Source of the DNA: Marinirhabdus sp050859505
GTDB taxonomy: Bacteria > Bacteroidota > Bacteroidia > Flavobacteriales > Flavobacteriaceae
Length of the DNA stretch: 64,000 bases
Reading direction: 5' to 3'
Assembly (NCBI RefSeq): GCF_050859505.1
Contig: NZ_CP193934.1
Span: forward strand, 2,542,001-2,606,000
Every line of letters begins with the position of its first letter. Within the stretch, counting starts at the first letter, position 1. The translations under genes were made by a program, and so were the position numbers. Below the pieces are notes generated by a model that saw only the letters and a program-made list of their open reading frames with translations, had not been told where the DNA came from and did no database searches. Shown here in pieces: positions 43,355 to 50,905 of the stretch.

Positions 43355-43362
43355 TACATTTG
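43355..43362 (+). promoter_or_regulatory. -7 element of the aroC promoter
   Basis: TACATTTG matches TAnnTTTG, 14 bases before the aroC ATG. This implies a leader of about ten bases. Confidence 0.55.
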
Positions 43363-43376
43363 TTGAAAACCCCACT

Positions 43377-44456
43377 ATGGCAGGCAATACCTTCGGTACC
43401 GTTTTTAAACTCACCACCTTTGGAGAGTCGCATGGAGTTGCCATAGGTGGCATTATAGAGGGTTGTCCGGCAGGACTTTACGTAAATTTGGATGCCATTG
43501 AAGCCGAAATGCAACGTCGCAAACCCGGCCAATCTGCTATTGTCACTCAGCGAAAAGAAGAAGATAGCGTTCGGTTTCTTTCAGGAATATTTGAAGGAAA
43601 AACCACGGGAACGCCTATTGGCTTTGTGATTGAGAATACCGACCAGAAATCTAAAGATTACTCCCACATAAAAGATACTTACCGTCCGTCGCACGCAGAT
43701 TATACGTTCGATAAAAAATTTGGACATCGGGATTATCGTGGTGGCGGGCGTTCTTCGGCGCGGGAAACTGCCTGTAGAGTAGTGGCAGGAGCGATTGCCA
43801 AGCAATTACTGAAGGATGTTAGGATTACTGCCTATGTTTCATCTGTTGGAGAATTAACTTTGAATAAACCATATTCAGAAGTTGACTTTTCAGAAATAGA
43901 AAAAAACCCCGTACGTACTGCAGATGCTGAAATGGCTTCAAAAATGGAAGCGTATATCAAGCAAATTAAAAAGCAAGGTGATACCGTGGGCGGAACCATA
44001 ACATGTGTACTTCAAAATGTACCTGTTGGTTTGGGAGAGCCTGTTTTTGATAAGCTGCACGCGCAATTGGGCAAAGCAATGTTATCGATAAACGCCGTAA
44101 AAGGCTTTGAATTTGGTAGCGGATTTGAAGGAACAAAGATGAAAGGTAGCGAACACAACGATATTTTTAATGAAGACGGAAGCACCCAAACCAATCACAG
44201 CGGCGGTGTGCAAGGCGGAATTAGCAATGGCGAGGATATTTACTTTACAGTTGCTTTTAAACCTGTGGCCACACTTATTCAGAAACAAAATACTATAAAT
44301 AGCAAAGGAGAAATGGTTGAAATGATGGGTAAAGGGCGTCACGATCCTTGCGTAGTACCACGCGCAGTGCCCATTGTAGAAGCCATGGCGGCCCTAACAC
44401 TAGCCGATTTTTGGATGCTGAATAAATTGTCTAAATTGGGCTTCGATACAATTTAA
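43377..44456 (+). CDS. aroC: Chorismate synthase
   Basis: Last step of the shikimate pathway: EPSP to chorismate with reduced FMN. Signatures are GESHGVAIGGIIEGCPAG (near residue 16), RDYRGGGRSSARETA (about 122) and GGISNGEDIYFTVAFKP, with RHDPCVVPRAVPIVEAM near the C-terminus. Length is 359 residues. The last codons (GFDTI, stop) lie inside a dispersed hairpin repeat that begins at 44441. Confidence 0.96.
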   Translation: MAGNTFGTVFKLTTFGESHGVAIGGIIEGCPAGLYVNLDAIEAEMQRRKPGQSAIVTQRKEEDSVRFLSGIFEGKTTGTPIGFVIENTDQKSKDYSHIKDTYRPSHADYTFDKKFGHRDYRGGGRSSARETACRVVAGAIAKQLLKDVRITAYVSSVGELTLNKPYSEVDFSEIEKNPVRTADAEMASKMEAYIKQIKKQGDTVGGTITCVLQNVPVGLGEPVFDKLHAQLGKAMLSINAVKGFEFGSGFEGTKMKGSEHNDIFNEDGSTQTNHSGGVQGGISNGEDIYFTVAFKPVATLIQKQNTINSKGEMVEMMGKGRHDPCVVPRAVPIVEAMAALTLADFWMLNKLSKLGFDTI

Positions 44457-44499
44457 TAAAGCACTCGCTTATGCTCGGGCTTCATTAAATCACTCAGCC
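44441..44499 (+). repeat. Hairpin repeat with CTTCGATACA/CACTCAG flanks, copy 2, overlapping aroC end
   Basis: CTTCGATACA, ATTTAAT (44451-44457), a 26-base loop, ATTAAAT (44484-44490), CACTCAGCC. The flanks match 27921-27960 exactly for 10 and 7 bases; the inverted arms are different but again perfectly complementary. The left flank supplies the final codons and stop of aroC. Confidence 0.75.
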
Positions 44500-44581
44500 A
44501 GATTTGATATTGCATCCCAATTACAATTTTGAAGTAATAAAAAATAAATAATAGAGCTTCGCAAGAAGCGAAATAAACACT

Positions 44582-46027
44582 ATGAAGAAATTAGCATTAC
44601 ACTGGAAGATTATTATAGGATTAGTTTTAGGTGTTATCTGGGCGTTACTCTCCAGTAGTTTAGGATGGAGCCAATTCACGATAGACTGGATTGCCCCTTT
44701 TGGTACTATTTTTATAAATCTTTTAAAGATGATTGCCGTGCCATTGGTATTGTTTTCGGTAATTAGCGGTGTTGCGAATATTGGAGACCCTTCTAGTTTA
44801 GGTAGAATGGGAGGGAAGACGCTTCTGGCGTATTTAATCACTACTGTGTTAGCAGTTTCCATTGGCTTAACCCTGGTTAATATCATTAAGCCTGGTGCTT
44901 TAATAGATGAGGATAGCCGTATTGACAACCGTATTAGTTATGAAATTTGGGCAAGTGAACAGGGCTATGAAATTAAGGATGGTATTAATTATTTACAGGA
45001 TCCAGAATTTTTAGAGCGCGCCCAGCGTATCACAGATCTCTCTAAAAGCGAATTACAAGATGCATCCGTTTCAGAAAAAATGGAAACTGCCAATATGACT
45101 AAGGATGCCGGACCTTTACAGGCATTAGTAGATCTCGTCCCTCAGAATTTTTTTAAATCGCTTGGTGAAAATGGACTTATGTTACAGATCATTTTCTTTT
45201 CCTTGTTTTTTGGTATTTGTTTGCTCTTTATTCCGAATGAAAAATCACAACCTGTTACTAAAGTTGTAGATAGCATTATGGAGGTTTTCCTAAAAATGGT
45301 AGACTTCGTGATGCAAGCAGCACCCTTCTTCGTTTTCGCATTGCTTGCAGGGGTAGTAAGTAAAATGGCAGGCAACGACATTAGTAAGGTATATGAGATT
45401 TTTAAAGGATTGAGTTGGTATTCCTTAACGGTAATAATAGGGCTATTCTTTATGATTTTTATCATGTATCCTCTTATCTTAAAAATATTTGTAAAGAAAA
45501 TACCTTATAAAGGTTTTTTTAAAGCCATAAGTCCAGCACAGACCTTGGCTTTTTCTACTTCTAGTAGTGCTGCTACATTGCCTGTGACCATGGAATGCGT
45601 AGAAGAAAATCTTGGCGTAGATAAAAAAATCACAAGTTTTGTTTTGCCAATTGGCGCCACGGTAAATATGGATGGTACGTGTTTGTACCAGGCAGTTGCT
45701 GTAGTATTTTTAGCACAATTACATATGATAGATTTAACGCTTGGGCAACAATTAATTATTGTGGTTACAGCAACTTTGGCTTCTATAGGATCTGCCGCAG
45801 TGCCTAGCGCAGGTTTGGTGATGCTTATTATTGTACTGGATTCTGTAGGATTAAATCCAGCTTGGATTGCTATTATCTTTCCGGTAGACCGAATATTGGA
45901 TATGATACGTACGGTGGTAAATGTAACCGGAGATGCAACTGTTTCAACCATTATTGCTAATGGGGAAGATATGCTGCATTATCAAGATCATAATCCTTCC
46001 GATACGTTCGACTTGGATTCGGAATAA
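44582..46027 (+). CDS. Dicarboxylate/amino acid:cation symporter (DAACS family)
   Basis: A 481-residue secondary transporter of the GltP/DctA fold, with about eight helices and two re-entrant hairpins. Signatures are the serine-rich TSSSAATLPVTMECV, the GATVNMDGTCLYQAVAVVFLAQ motif (both near 320-370) and the final DRILDMIRTVVNVTGDATVSTII. A long hydrophilic insert lies between early helices (about 115-180), larger than in E. coli GltP. The substrate, C4-dicarboxylate or glutamate/aspartate, cannot be settled by eye. Confidence 0.92.
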   Translation: MKKLALHWKIIIGLVLGVIWALLSSSLGWSQFTIDWIAPFGTIFINLLKMIAVPLVLFSVISGVANIGDPSSLGRMGGKTLLAYLITTVLAVSIGLTLVNIIKPGALIDEDSRIDNRISYEIWASEQGYEIKDGINYLQDPEFLERAQRITDLSKSELQDASVSEKMETANMTKDAGPLQALVDLVPQNFFKSLGENGLMLQIIFFSLFFGICLLFIPNEKSQPVTKVVDSIMEVFLKMVDFVMQAAPFFVFALLAGVVSKMAGNDISKVYEIFKGLSWYSLTVIIGLFFMIFIMYPLILKIFVKKIPYKGFFKAISPAQTLAFSTSSSAATLPVTMECVEENLGVDKKITSFVLPIGATVNMDGTCLYQAVAVVFLAQLHMIDLTLGQQLIIVVTATLASIGSAAVPSAGLVMLIIVLDSVGLNPAWIAIIFPVDRILDMIRTVVNVTGDATVSTIIANGEDMLHYQDHNPSDTFDLDSE

Positions 46028-46145
46028 AACATAATATTTAAACAATTCTATTGTTTCAGAAATACGCAAAACAAGCTTTCGTATTGTAATTTTTTGTATC
46101 TTTAATTGTAATTTAACTCCCCAGTTTGTCTAAAAGCATACTGGT

Positions 46146-46952
46146 ATGAGATATTCTGCAATTACTTCCTTTATTTTAATCTTTTCGTTTTCTTGTATTT
46201 CCCAAGTTGGGATAGGAACCATTACACCTTCACCAAGGTCTGTTTTGGAAATCAGCAGTTCTTCAAATGGAGGAGCCAGCTATGGTGGTTTTTTACCCCC
46301 TCGAGTCTCTACCATTGTACAACGGAACATGATAAGTCCCGGTTTTAGTGATGTTGGCATGCTCATTTTTGTTGAAGCTATTGGCTGTTTGCAATTGTGG
46401 GATGGAGACTCATGGGAAAACATCACGTGTGTGACCGTTGCTACCCCAGAAATCTGGATTAATGAAATCCATTATGATAATATTGGTACCGATACAGGAG
46501 AAGGTTTTGAAATAGCTGGTGTGGCAGGAACAGATTTGAACGATTATCAAATGGTGCGCTATAGTGGTAATGGCGCTGGTTTTGCTACTACAACAGGCGT
46601 CCCAATCAACCTTACGGGCTTTATTCCAAATGAAGGGACAGGATTTGGCACCTTGGCTACGTTACTTCCTGCAAATGGGCTTCAGAACGACGATGAGGGT
46701 TTAGCGTTGGTGAAAATTTCTACAGGAAATGTCATTCAGTTTTTGAGCTATGAGGATAGTTTAATTGCTACCAATGGACCAGCCATGGGTATGGTTTCAG
46801 AAAATATTGGAGTTAGCGAGTCTAATACAACAACTCCTGTGGGAACCTCTTTACAATTGGTAGGCACAGGAAACGAATATGTGGATTTTACATGGACTAC
46901 GGGTAGCGTGGCTAGTTTTGGTGCTACCAATACGGGACAGGTGATTAATTAA
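46146..46952 (+). CDS. Secreted protein with lamin-tail-like domain
   Basis: A 268-residue exported protein with a signal peptide to about residue 19 (FSFSCISQ). The N-terminal VGIGTITPSPRSVLEI motif is typical of Bacteroidota cell-surface and phage-tail-like proteins. The region after about 115 (WINEIHYDNIGTDTGEGFEIAGVAGTDL) is a lamin-tail-type beta domain often attached to secreted nucleases. No nuclease domain and no T9SS signal follows, so it may be a stand-alone adhesin-like product. Confidence 0.8.
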   Translation: MRYSAITSFILIFSFSCISQVGIGTITPSPRSVLEISSSSNGGASYGGFLPPRVSTIVQRNMISPGFSDVGMLIFVEAIGCLQLWDGDSWENITCVTVATPEIWINEIHYDNIGTDTGEGFEIAGVAGTDLNDYQMVRYSGNGAGFATTTGVPINLTGFIPNEGTGFGTLATLLPANGLQNDDEGLALVKISTGNVIQFLSYEDSLIATNGPAMGMVSENIGVSESNTTTPVGTSLQLVGTGNEYVDFTWTTGSVASFGATNTGQVIN

Positions 46953-47035
46953 TATTTCGCGTATCCTTTTAATAATTCTCTTGTAGTTCCTAGAACTTTT
47001 GTATTTTGGTTTTTCTAATCAAGAAAACCAATCCT

Positions 47036-48064
47036 ATGAACGTCTGTTTCATTATGTATCCCTGGGAAGAAATGGATCCCGAAAACGATTCCACATTGGC
47101 AATGATTCAGGAATTCGCCAAACGTGGTCACGGTCTGGCCATTACAACGCCCGCAAATCTTACCATTCGCGATAGTGTAGCCTTTGCCTTTAGCCGTTGT
47201 TTAAAACGAATGGAAAAAGTTCCCAACAAGCTTACTTCGTTTCATAAAAAAGCAGAATTTTACGACGAAATGTTACCTATGGCAGGTTTCGACGTAGTTA
47301 TTTTACGTAGCAATCCGCCGTTGGATATGATTATGCTTAACTTTTTAGATAGCGTAAAAGACGATGTGTTTATTATGAATGATCTGGATGGAATTAGACG
47401 CGCCAACAATAAACTATACACTGCGGTCTTCGAAGATGACAAAAATGAATTTATTCCAAGAACTCACGTAACTAAAAATAAAGAATACCTTAAAAAAACC
47501 ATTAAAGAAGGACCAGAGAGGATGATTCTGAAACCGTTGAACGGTTATGGAGGCTCAGGAGTTATTTTAATTGAAAAGAGAGCCATGAAGAGTATTAACT
47601 CCCTATTAGATTTTTATATAGATAACAAAGATGGGACTTCAAATTATGTAATCCTTCAGGATTATATTGAAGGAGCAGAAAAAGGCGATGTTCGAATTTT
47701 GTTACTTAACGGCCAACCTATTGGTGCCATGGCTCGTGTGCCAGGTGAAGAAGATCATAGAAGTAACGTATCGGCAGGTGGTTCGGTACAAAAGCATTCG
47801 TTGTCTAAACAAGAAAAGGAATTATGCCGAAAAATTGGTCCAAAATTAGTAAAAGACGGACTTTATTTCTGCGGAATTGATGTAATAGGAGGTATGCTGG
47901 TTGAAGTTAATGTAATGTCTCCAGGGGGCATAACCTACATCAACAAAGTATACAAAACCCGTATTCAGGAAAAAATAATCGATTTTGTAGAAGATAAGGT
48001 GCTAGAACGGGTAACGGCGTTTGAACGAAGAACGAAGCTTCGAAAGCACGTTAGTGATGCGTAA
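47036..48064 (+). CDS. GshB-like ATP-grasp amide ligase
   Basis: A 342-residue ATP-grasp enzyme similar to glutathione synthetase. It has an N-terminal pre-grasp domain (MNVCFIMYPWEEMDPENDST), RMILKPLNGYGGSGVILIEK as the ATP-grasp lid/loop, LQDYIEGAEKGDVRILLLNG, and EVNVMSPGGITYIN for metal binding. The open frame begins 30 bases earlier; ATG 47036 precedes the conserved start. It stands with an N-formylglutamate amidohydrolase-like gene and a DUF1704 gene. With bshA present and no gshA nearby, a peptide or protein ligase role is more likely than glutathione synthesis; that is inference. Confidence 0.87.
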   Translation: MNVCFIMYPWEEMDPENDSTLAMIQEFAKRGHGLAITTPANLTIRDSVAFAFSRCLKRMEKVPNKLTSFHKKAEFYDEMLPMAGFDVVILRSNPPLDMIMLNFLDSVKDDVFIMNDLDGIRRANNKLYTAVFEDDKNEFIPRTHVTKNKEYLKKTIKEGPERMILKPLNGYGGSGVILIEKRAMKSINSLLDFYIDNKDGTSNYVILQDYIEGAEKGDVRILLLNGQPIGAMARVPGEEDHRSNVSAGGSVQKHSLSKQEKELCRKIGPKLVKDGLYFCGIDVIGGMLVEVNVMSPGGITYINKVYKTRIQEKIIDFVEDKVLERVTAFERRTKLRKHVSDA

Positions 48065-48339
48065 TTGGTTAACTAGGGAAGTAGGGAGTCAGTTTTAAGG
48101 ATGCTGTGCTTTTATAACACGTGATAAGGAAAGTGCAACTATAGTAGATAGTTGGCTATACTATAAATAAAATGAAGATTAATTATGATGAAAAAAATAT
48201 TCTAAATAGAATTCATTAGTATTCATATTTGAATGTGAATAATGGAACTGAAAATACGTATGATTCTGAATTGAACCTAAATTTAAAGTCAAAACTAGTT
48301 TACAATTTACCCAATTTAACCAATTCACCAATTCACAAA

Positions 48340-49170
48340 ATGCAACGCCTCTCCATTTCAGAAATAATCGCTAAAATTTCAGCAGAAGAAACTTTTGAAG
48401 CTGTCGTTAAAGACTATTCATTTACCTTAAAGATTGATAAATATGTTCCATATCTCTGTGGTGCCGTACACGATGGGCATCAGTTTCGTAAAGAACTGTG
48501 GGAAAATTGTTTACATACTGAGTACGAACGCTGGTTTGAAGAAGATCCTTGTACCAAAGCATTTGTAAAGACACATCCCATTGTTATTGCAGGATGCGAT
48601 AGTAGGTTTGAGTATGACCTAAACCGAGATCCGGAAAATGCAATTTATGAAGATGCCTGGGGCAAAAAACTTTGGAAGCAACCTCTAAATGCTGTTCAAC
48701 AAAAAAAAAGCTTGGATAAACATGCTGCTTTTTACAGGGTTTTACACACATTATTACAGAAGCTGGAGGAAAAGTTTGGAGCGGTTGTGGTGTACGATAT
48801 GCATAGCTACAACTGGAGGCGCTGGGATAGAGAAGTGCCGGTAATTAATCTGGGAACTTCAAATATTGACAATGAACGCTTTGGTGCTTGTGTTGAAGAT
48901 TGGCGGCAATTGCTTTCAGAATTAGAGCTGCCAAATGACTTGGAATCTACTTCAAAAATTAACGACACCTTTCAGGGAAATGGTTATTTTTTAAAATATA
49001 CTACGCAAAACTTCAAAAATACCTTAGTTTTGGCGACCGAATTCAAGAAAATTTATTGTGACGAATTGCGGCAGATAATCTATCCTGAAGTAGTACACGC
49101 TATAGAACAACAACTTCAGCATACCATAAAAACTCACGCAGACCAATTCTACAAGACCTACAAAAATTAA
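48340..49170 (+). CDS. N-formylglutamate amidohydrolase-like hydrolase
   Basis: A 276-residue zinc-amidohydrolase-like protein of the FGase family. Motifs are PYLCGAVHDGHQFRKEL, TKAFVKTHPIVIAGCDSRFEYDLNRDP and VVYDMHSYNWRR, with TNTEF-like VLATEFKKIY at the end. The open frame reaches to 48229, but the added N-terminus is Asn-rich and unconserved; ATG 48340 gives MQRLSISEIIAKI. No histidine-degradation genes are nearby, so a role in histidine catabolism is doubtful. It stops two bases before the DUF1704 gene. Confidence 0.85.
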   Translation: MQRLSISEIIAKISAEETFEAVVKDYSFTLKIDKYVPYLCGAVHDGHQFRKELWENCLHTEYERWFEEDPCTKAFVKTHPIVIAGCDSRFEYDLNRDPENAIYEDAWGKKLWKQPLNAVQQKKSLDKHAAFYRVLHTLLQKLEEKFGAVVVYDMHSYNWRRWDREVPVINLGTSNIDNERFGACVEDWRQLLSELELPNDLESTSKINDTFQGNGYFLKYTTQNFKNTLVLATEFKKIYCDELRQIIYPEVVHAIEQQLQHTIKTHADQFYKTYKN

Positions 49171-49172
49171 CT

Positions 49173-50336
49173 ATGGCAATTGCCGAAGAAATTATACAAC
49201 AACACCCTAATCTTTTTAAAATCGATTTTAATTTGAACAAACTCGTTCAAAAAATCGAATTGCTTAACTATATAAACCCAATTAATATTGAAGCCGAGAA
49301 GCGTAATTTTTTTGCATCTAAGTACAATGTAAATCCGAATTTTAAATACCGAAAAATAGATTTTAACGCGCATACTCTTCAGCAACAACTCTTTACTCAG
49401 GATATAGATGCTATTAAAGATGATGTAAGCCGAAATTTTTACAGGGATGTTATTTACGATTATTCTGGTGTTATCCAGTGCATTGAAACCATTGGTAAAG
49501 GCCAAAAATTTTATTACAATGCATTAAAATCTTTCGGAACACCTACAGATAAAGATGTTGAAAATGCCAGATTTATTCTTCATTTCAAAGATGAAGAATA
49601 CGATAGCGAGATGTTTCCTGTGTTTAGTGTAGATGAAGCTGCGAATTATTTTGACGAATTTAATAAACGGTACAATTTTAAGTTCAATGTGAAGCTGTCC
49701 ACTAAAATTTCGGCAGCAGCGATGGTACAGAACAACACCCAAACGCTTATTCTTAAAAAAAATCATAGGTTTAGTGCGAACCAGTTAAAAGTCTTAGCAA
49801 ATCACGAGATTGGTGTTCATATGGTAACTACATTTAATGGTTTGAGTCAGTCCTTAAAAATCTTTCATAATGGCTTTCCAAACAATGTAGAAACCCAGGA
49901 AGGCCTGGCAGTTTTTAGTGAATATATGAGTGGTTGTCTTACGTTGCACAGGCTTAAAGAATTGGCATACCGTGTCATGGCAGCCGATAGTTTACGCAAA
50001 GGTTTCAGCTTTTGCGATACATTTGATTTGTTACACAACCAATACAAACTCAACAGGGAGGAAGCTTATAATATCACTTTACGTGCGCATCGTGGCGGAG
50101 GTTTTACCAAAGATTATATGTATCTCACAGGTTTAAAAAAGGTGTATGATTATTTTTTTAACAAGGAAAGTCTAAATCCCTTGTTAACGGGAAAAGTTTC
50201 GTTAGAACATACATCTATTGTAAAAAAATGGCAAGAAGAAGGGCTGGCAGCAGGGAATACCTATACTAATTTTGCATTTGAGCGTAATAACAACCAAAAT
50301 GAAAAGTTGGATTTTATTTTGAAGAATTTGAAGTAA
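49173..50336 (+). CDS. DUF1704 (QEGLA motif) metallopeptidase-like protein
   Basis: A 387-residue protein of the family called 'flavohemoglobin expression-modulating QEGLA motif protein'. It carries HEIGVH (211-216, an HExxxH zinc motif) and QEGLA with Glu 243 as the likely third ligand. The same motif pair marks the eukaryotic KIAA0895/MATCAP tubulin tyrosine carboxypeptidases, so a carboxypeptidase activity is a reasonable prediction. It is coupled to the FGase-like gene with a two-base gap. It converges on the DCC gene, with adjacent stops at 50336/50337. Confidence 0.88.
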   Translation: MAIAEEIIQQHPNLFKIDFNLNKLVQKIELLNYINPINIEAEKRNFFASKYNVNPNFKYRKIDFNAHTLQQQLFTQDIDAIKDDVSRNFYRDVIYDYSGVIQCIETIGKGQKFYYNALKSFGTPTDKDVENARFILHFKDEEYDSEMFPVFSVDEAANYFDEFNKRYNFKFNVKLSTKISAAAMVQNNTQTLILKKNHRFSANQLKVLANHEIGVHMVTTFNGLSQSLKIFHNGFPNNVETQEGLAVFSEYMSGCLTLHRLKELAYRVMAADSLRKGFSFCDTFDLLHNQYKLNREEAYNITLRAHRGGGFTKDYMYLTGLKKVYDYFFNKESLNPLLTGKVSLEHTSIVKKWQEEGLAAGNTYTNFAFERNNNQNEKLDFILKNLK

Positions 50337-50741
50337 CTACAAAAACTTACTGCGCAACTCCAGGGTAGGAATCATACAGCTTTCTTTTTTTCCGTACCAT
50401 TTATAGCGATGTTTTGCAACATAATCATACACCCAATTTCTAATGAAATTTGGAATTAGCATAAAACCATAAAGAAATGGGTAGGCACCTCCTAAATGTT
50501 TTGCAATTTTTAAGGCTGCCGTAGATTTTGTGTAGGCTTTATCACCATCTAATAAGATGATAGAATCGGTCTGTGAAGTATCAATCTTATATTTTTCCAA
50601 CAACGTTTTCCCGGGTTCTTCTTGCAGTGCTGCAAATCGGAATAGATCTTTTTTGTCGCGTTGAATTACAAACGTAACAGAACTATCGCAGAGGTTGCAA
50701 ACGCCGTCAAATAAAATTATTTTATGTTGCGAAGTAGACAT
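50337..50741 (-). CDS. DCC-family thiol-disulfide oxidoreductase-like protein (DUF393)
   Basis: A 134-residue thioredoxin-like protein. The signature FDGVCNLCDSSV (DxxCxxC, about 11-22) is complete, and KSTAALKIAKHLGG and the C-terminal RYKWYGKKESCMIP are family segments. It is presumed redox-active; the partner is unknown. It is a single gene, tail to tail with the DUF1704 gene. Confidence 0.88.
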   Translation of the reverse strand: MSTSQHKIILFDGVCNLCDSSVTFVIQRDKKDLFRFAALQEEPGKTLLEKYKIDTSQTDSIILLDGDKAYTKSTAALKIAKHLGGAYPFLYGFMLIPNFIRNWVYDYVAKHRYKWYGKKESCMIPTLELRSKFL

Positions 50742-50792
50742 TTTATTAAAAATACTAAATTCTTATTTATTTGTGATAGTTGTTGAAATCCT

Positions 50793-50820
50793 AAATTCCA
50801 AAAACAAAATTCCAAAAACA
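50793..50820. repeat. 14-bp tandem repeat, two copies
   Basis: AAATTCCAAAAACA occurs twice in direct tandem, upstream of the DCC gene. The AAATTCC unit is shared with the array at 15165. Confidence 0.65.
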
Positions 50821-50867
50821 ATTTTAAATATTTGCTTCAATGTATCAATTAAAAAGAAATCTTTTTT

Positions 50868-50905
50868 CTCCCCTTTCGGGGGAGATGCCTATGGGCAGAG
50901 GGGGA
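50868..50905. repeat. C/G-run hairpin repeat downstream of mutS2
   Basis: CTCCCC TTTC GGGGG AG followed by ATGCC..GGGCAGAGGGGG. This G/C-rich hairpin pattern stands out in AT-rich DNA. It directly follows the mutS2 stop (50906) and could also act as its terminator, since a T run follows on the minus strand. Confidence 0.5.

Noticed and set aside
48065..48339. N-terminal extension of the FGase-like protein or a separate small gene
   Set aside because: The extension is Asn-rich and low in complexity, includes an ATTTAACCAATTCACC-type repeat, and no conserved motif is lost by starting at 48340.
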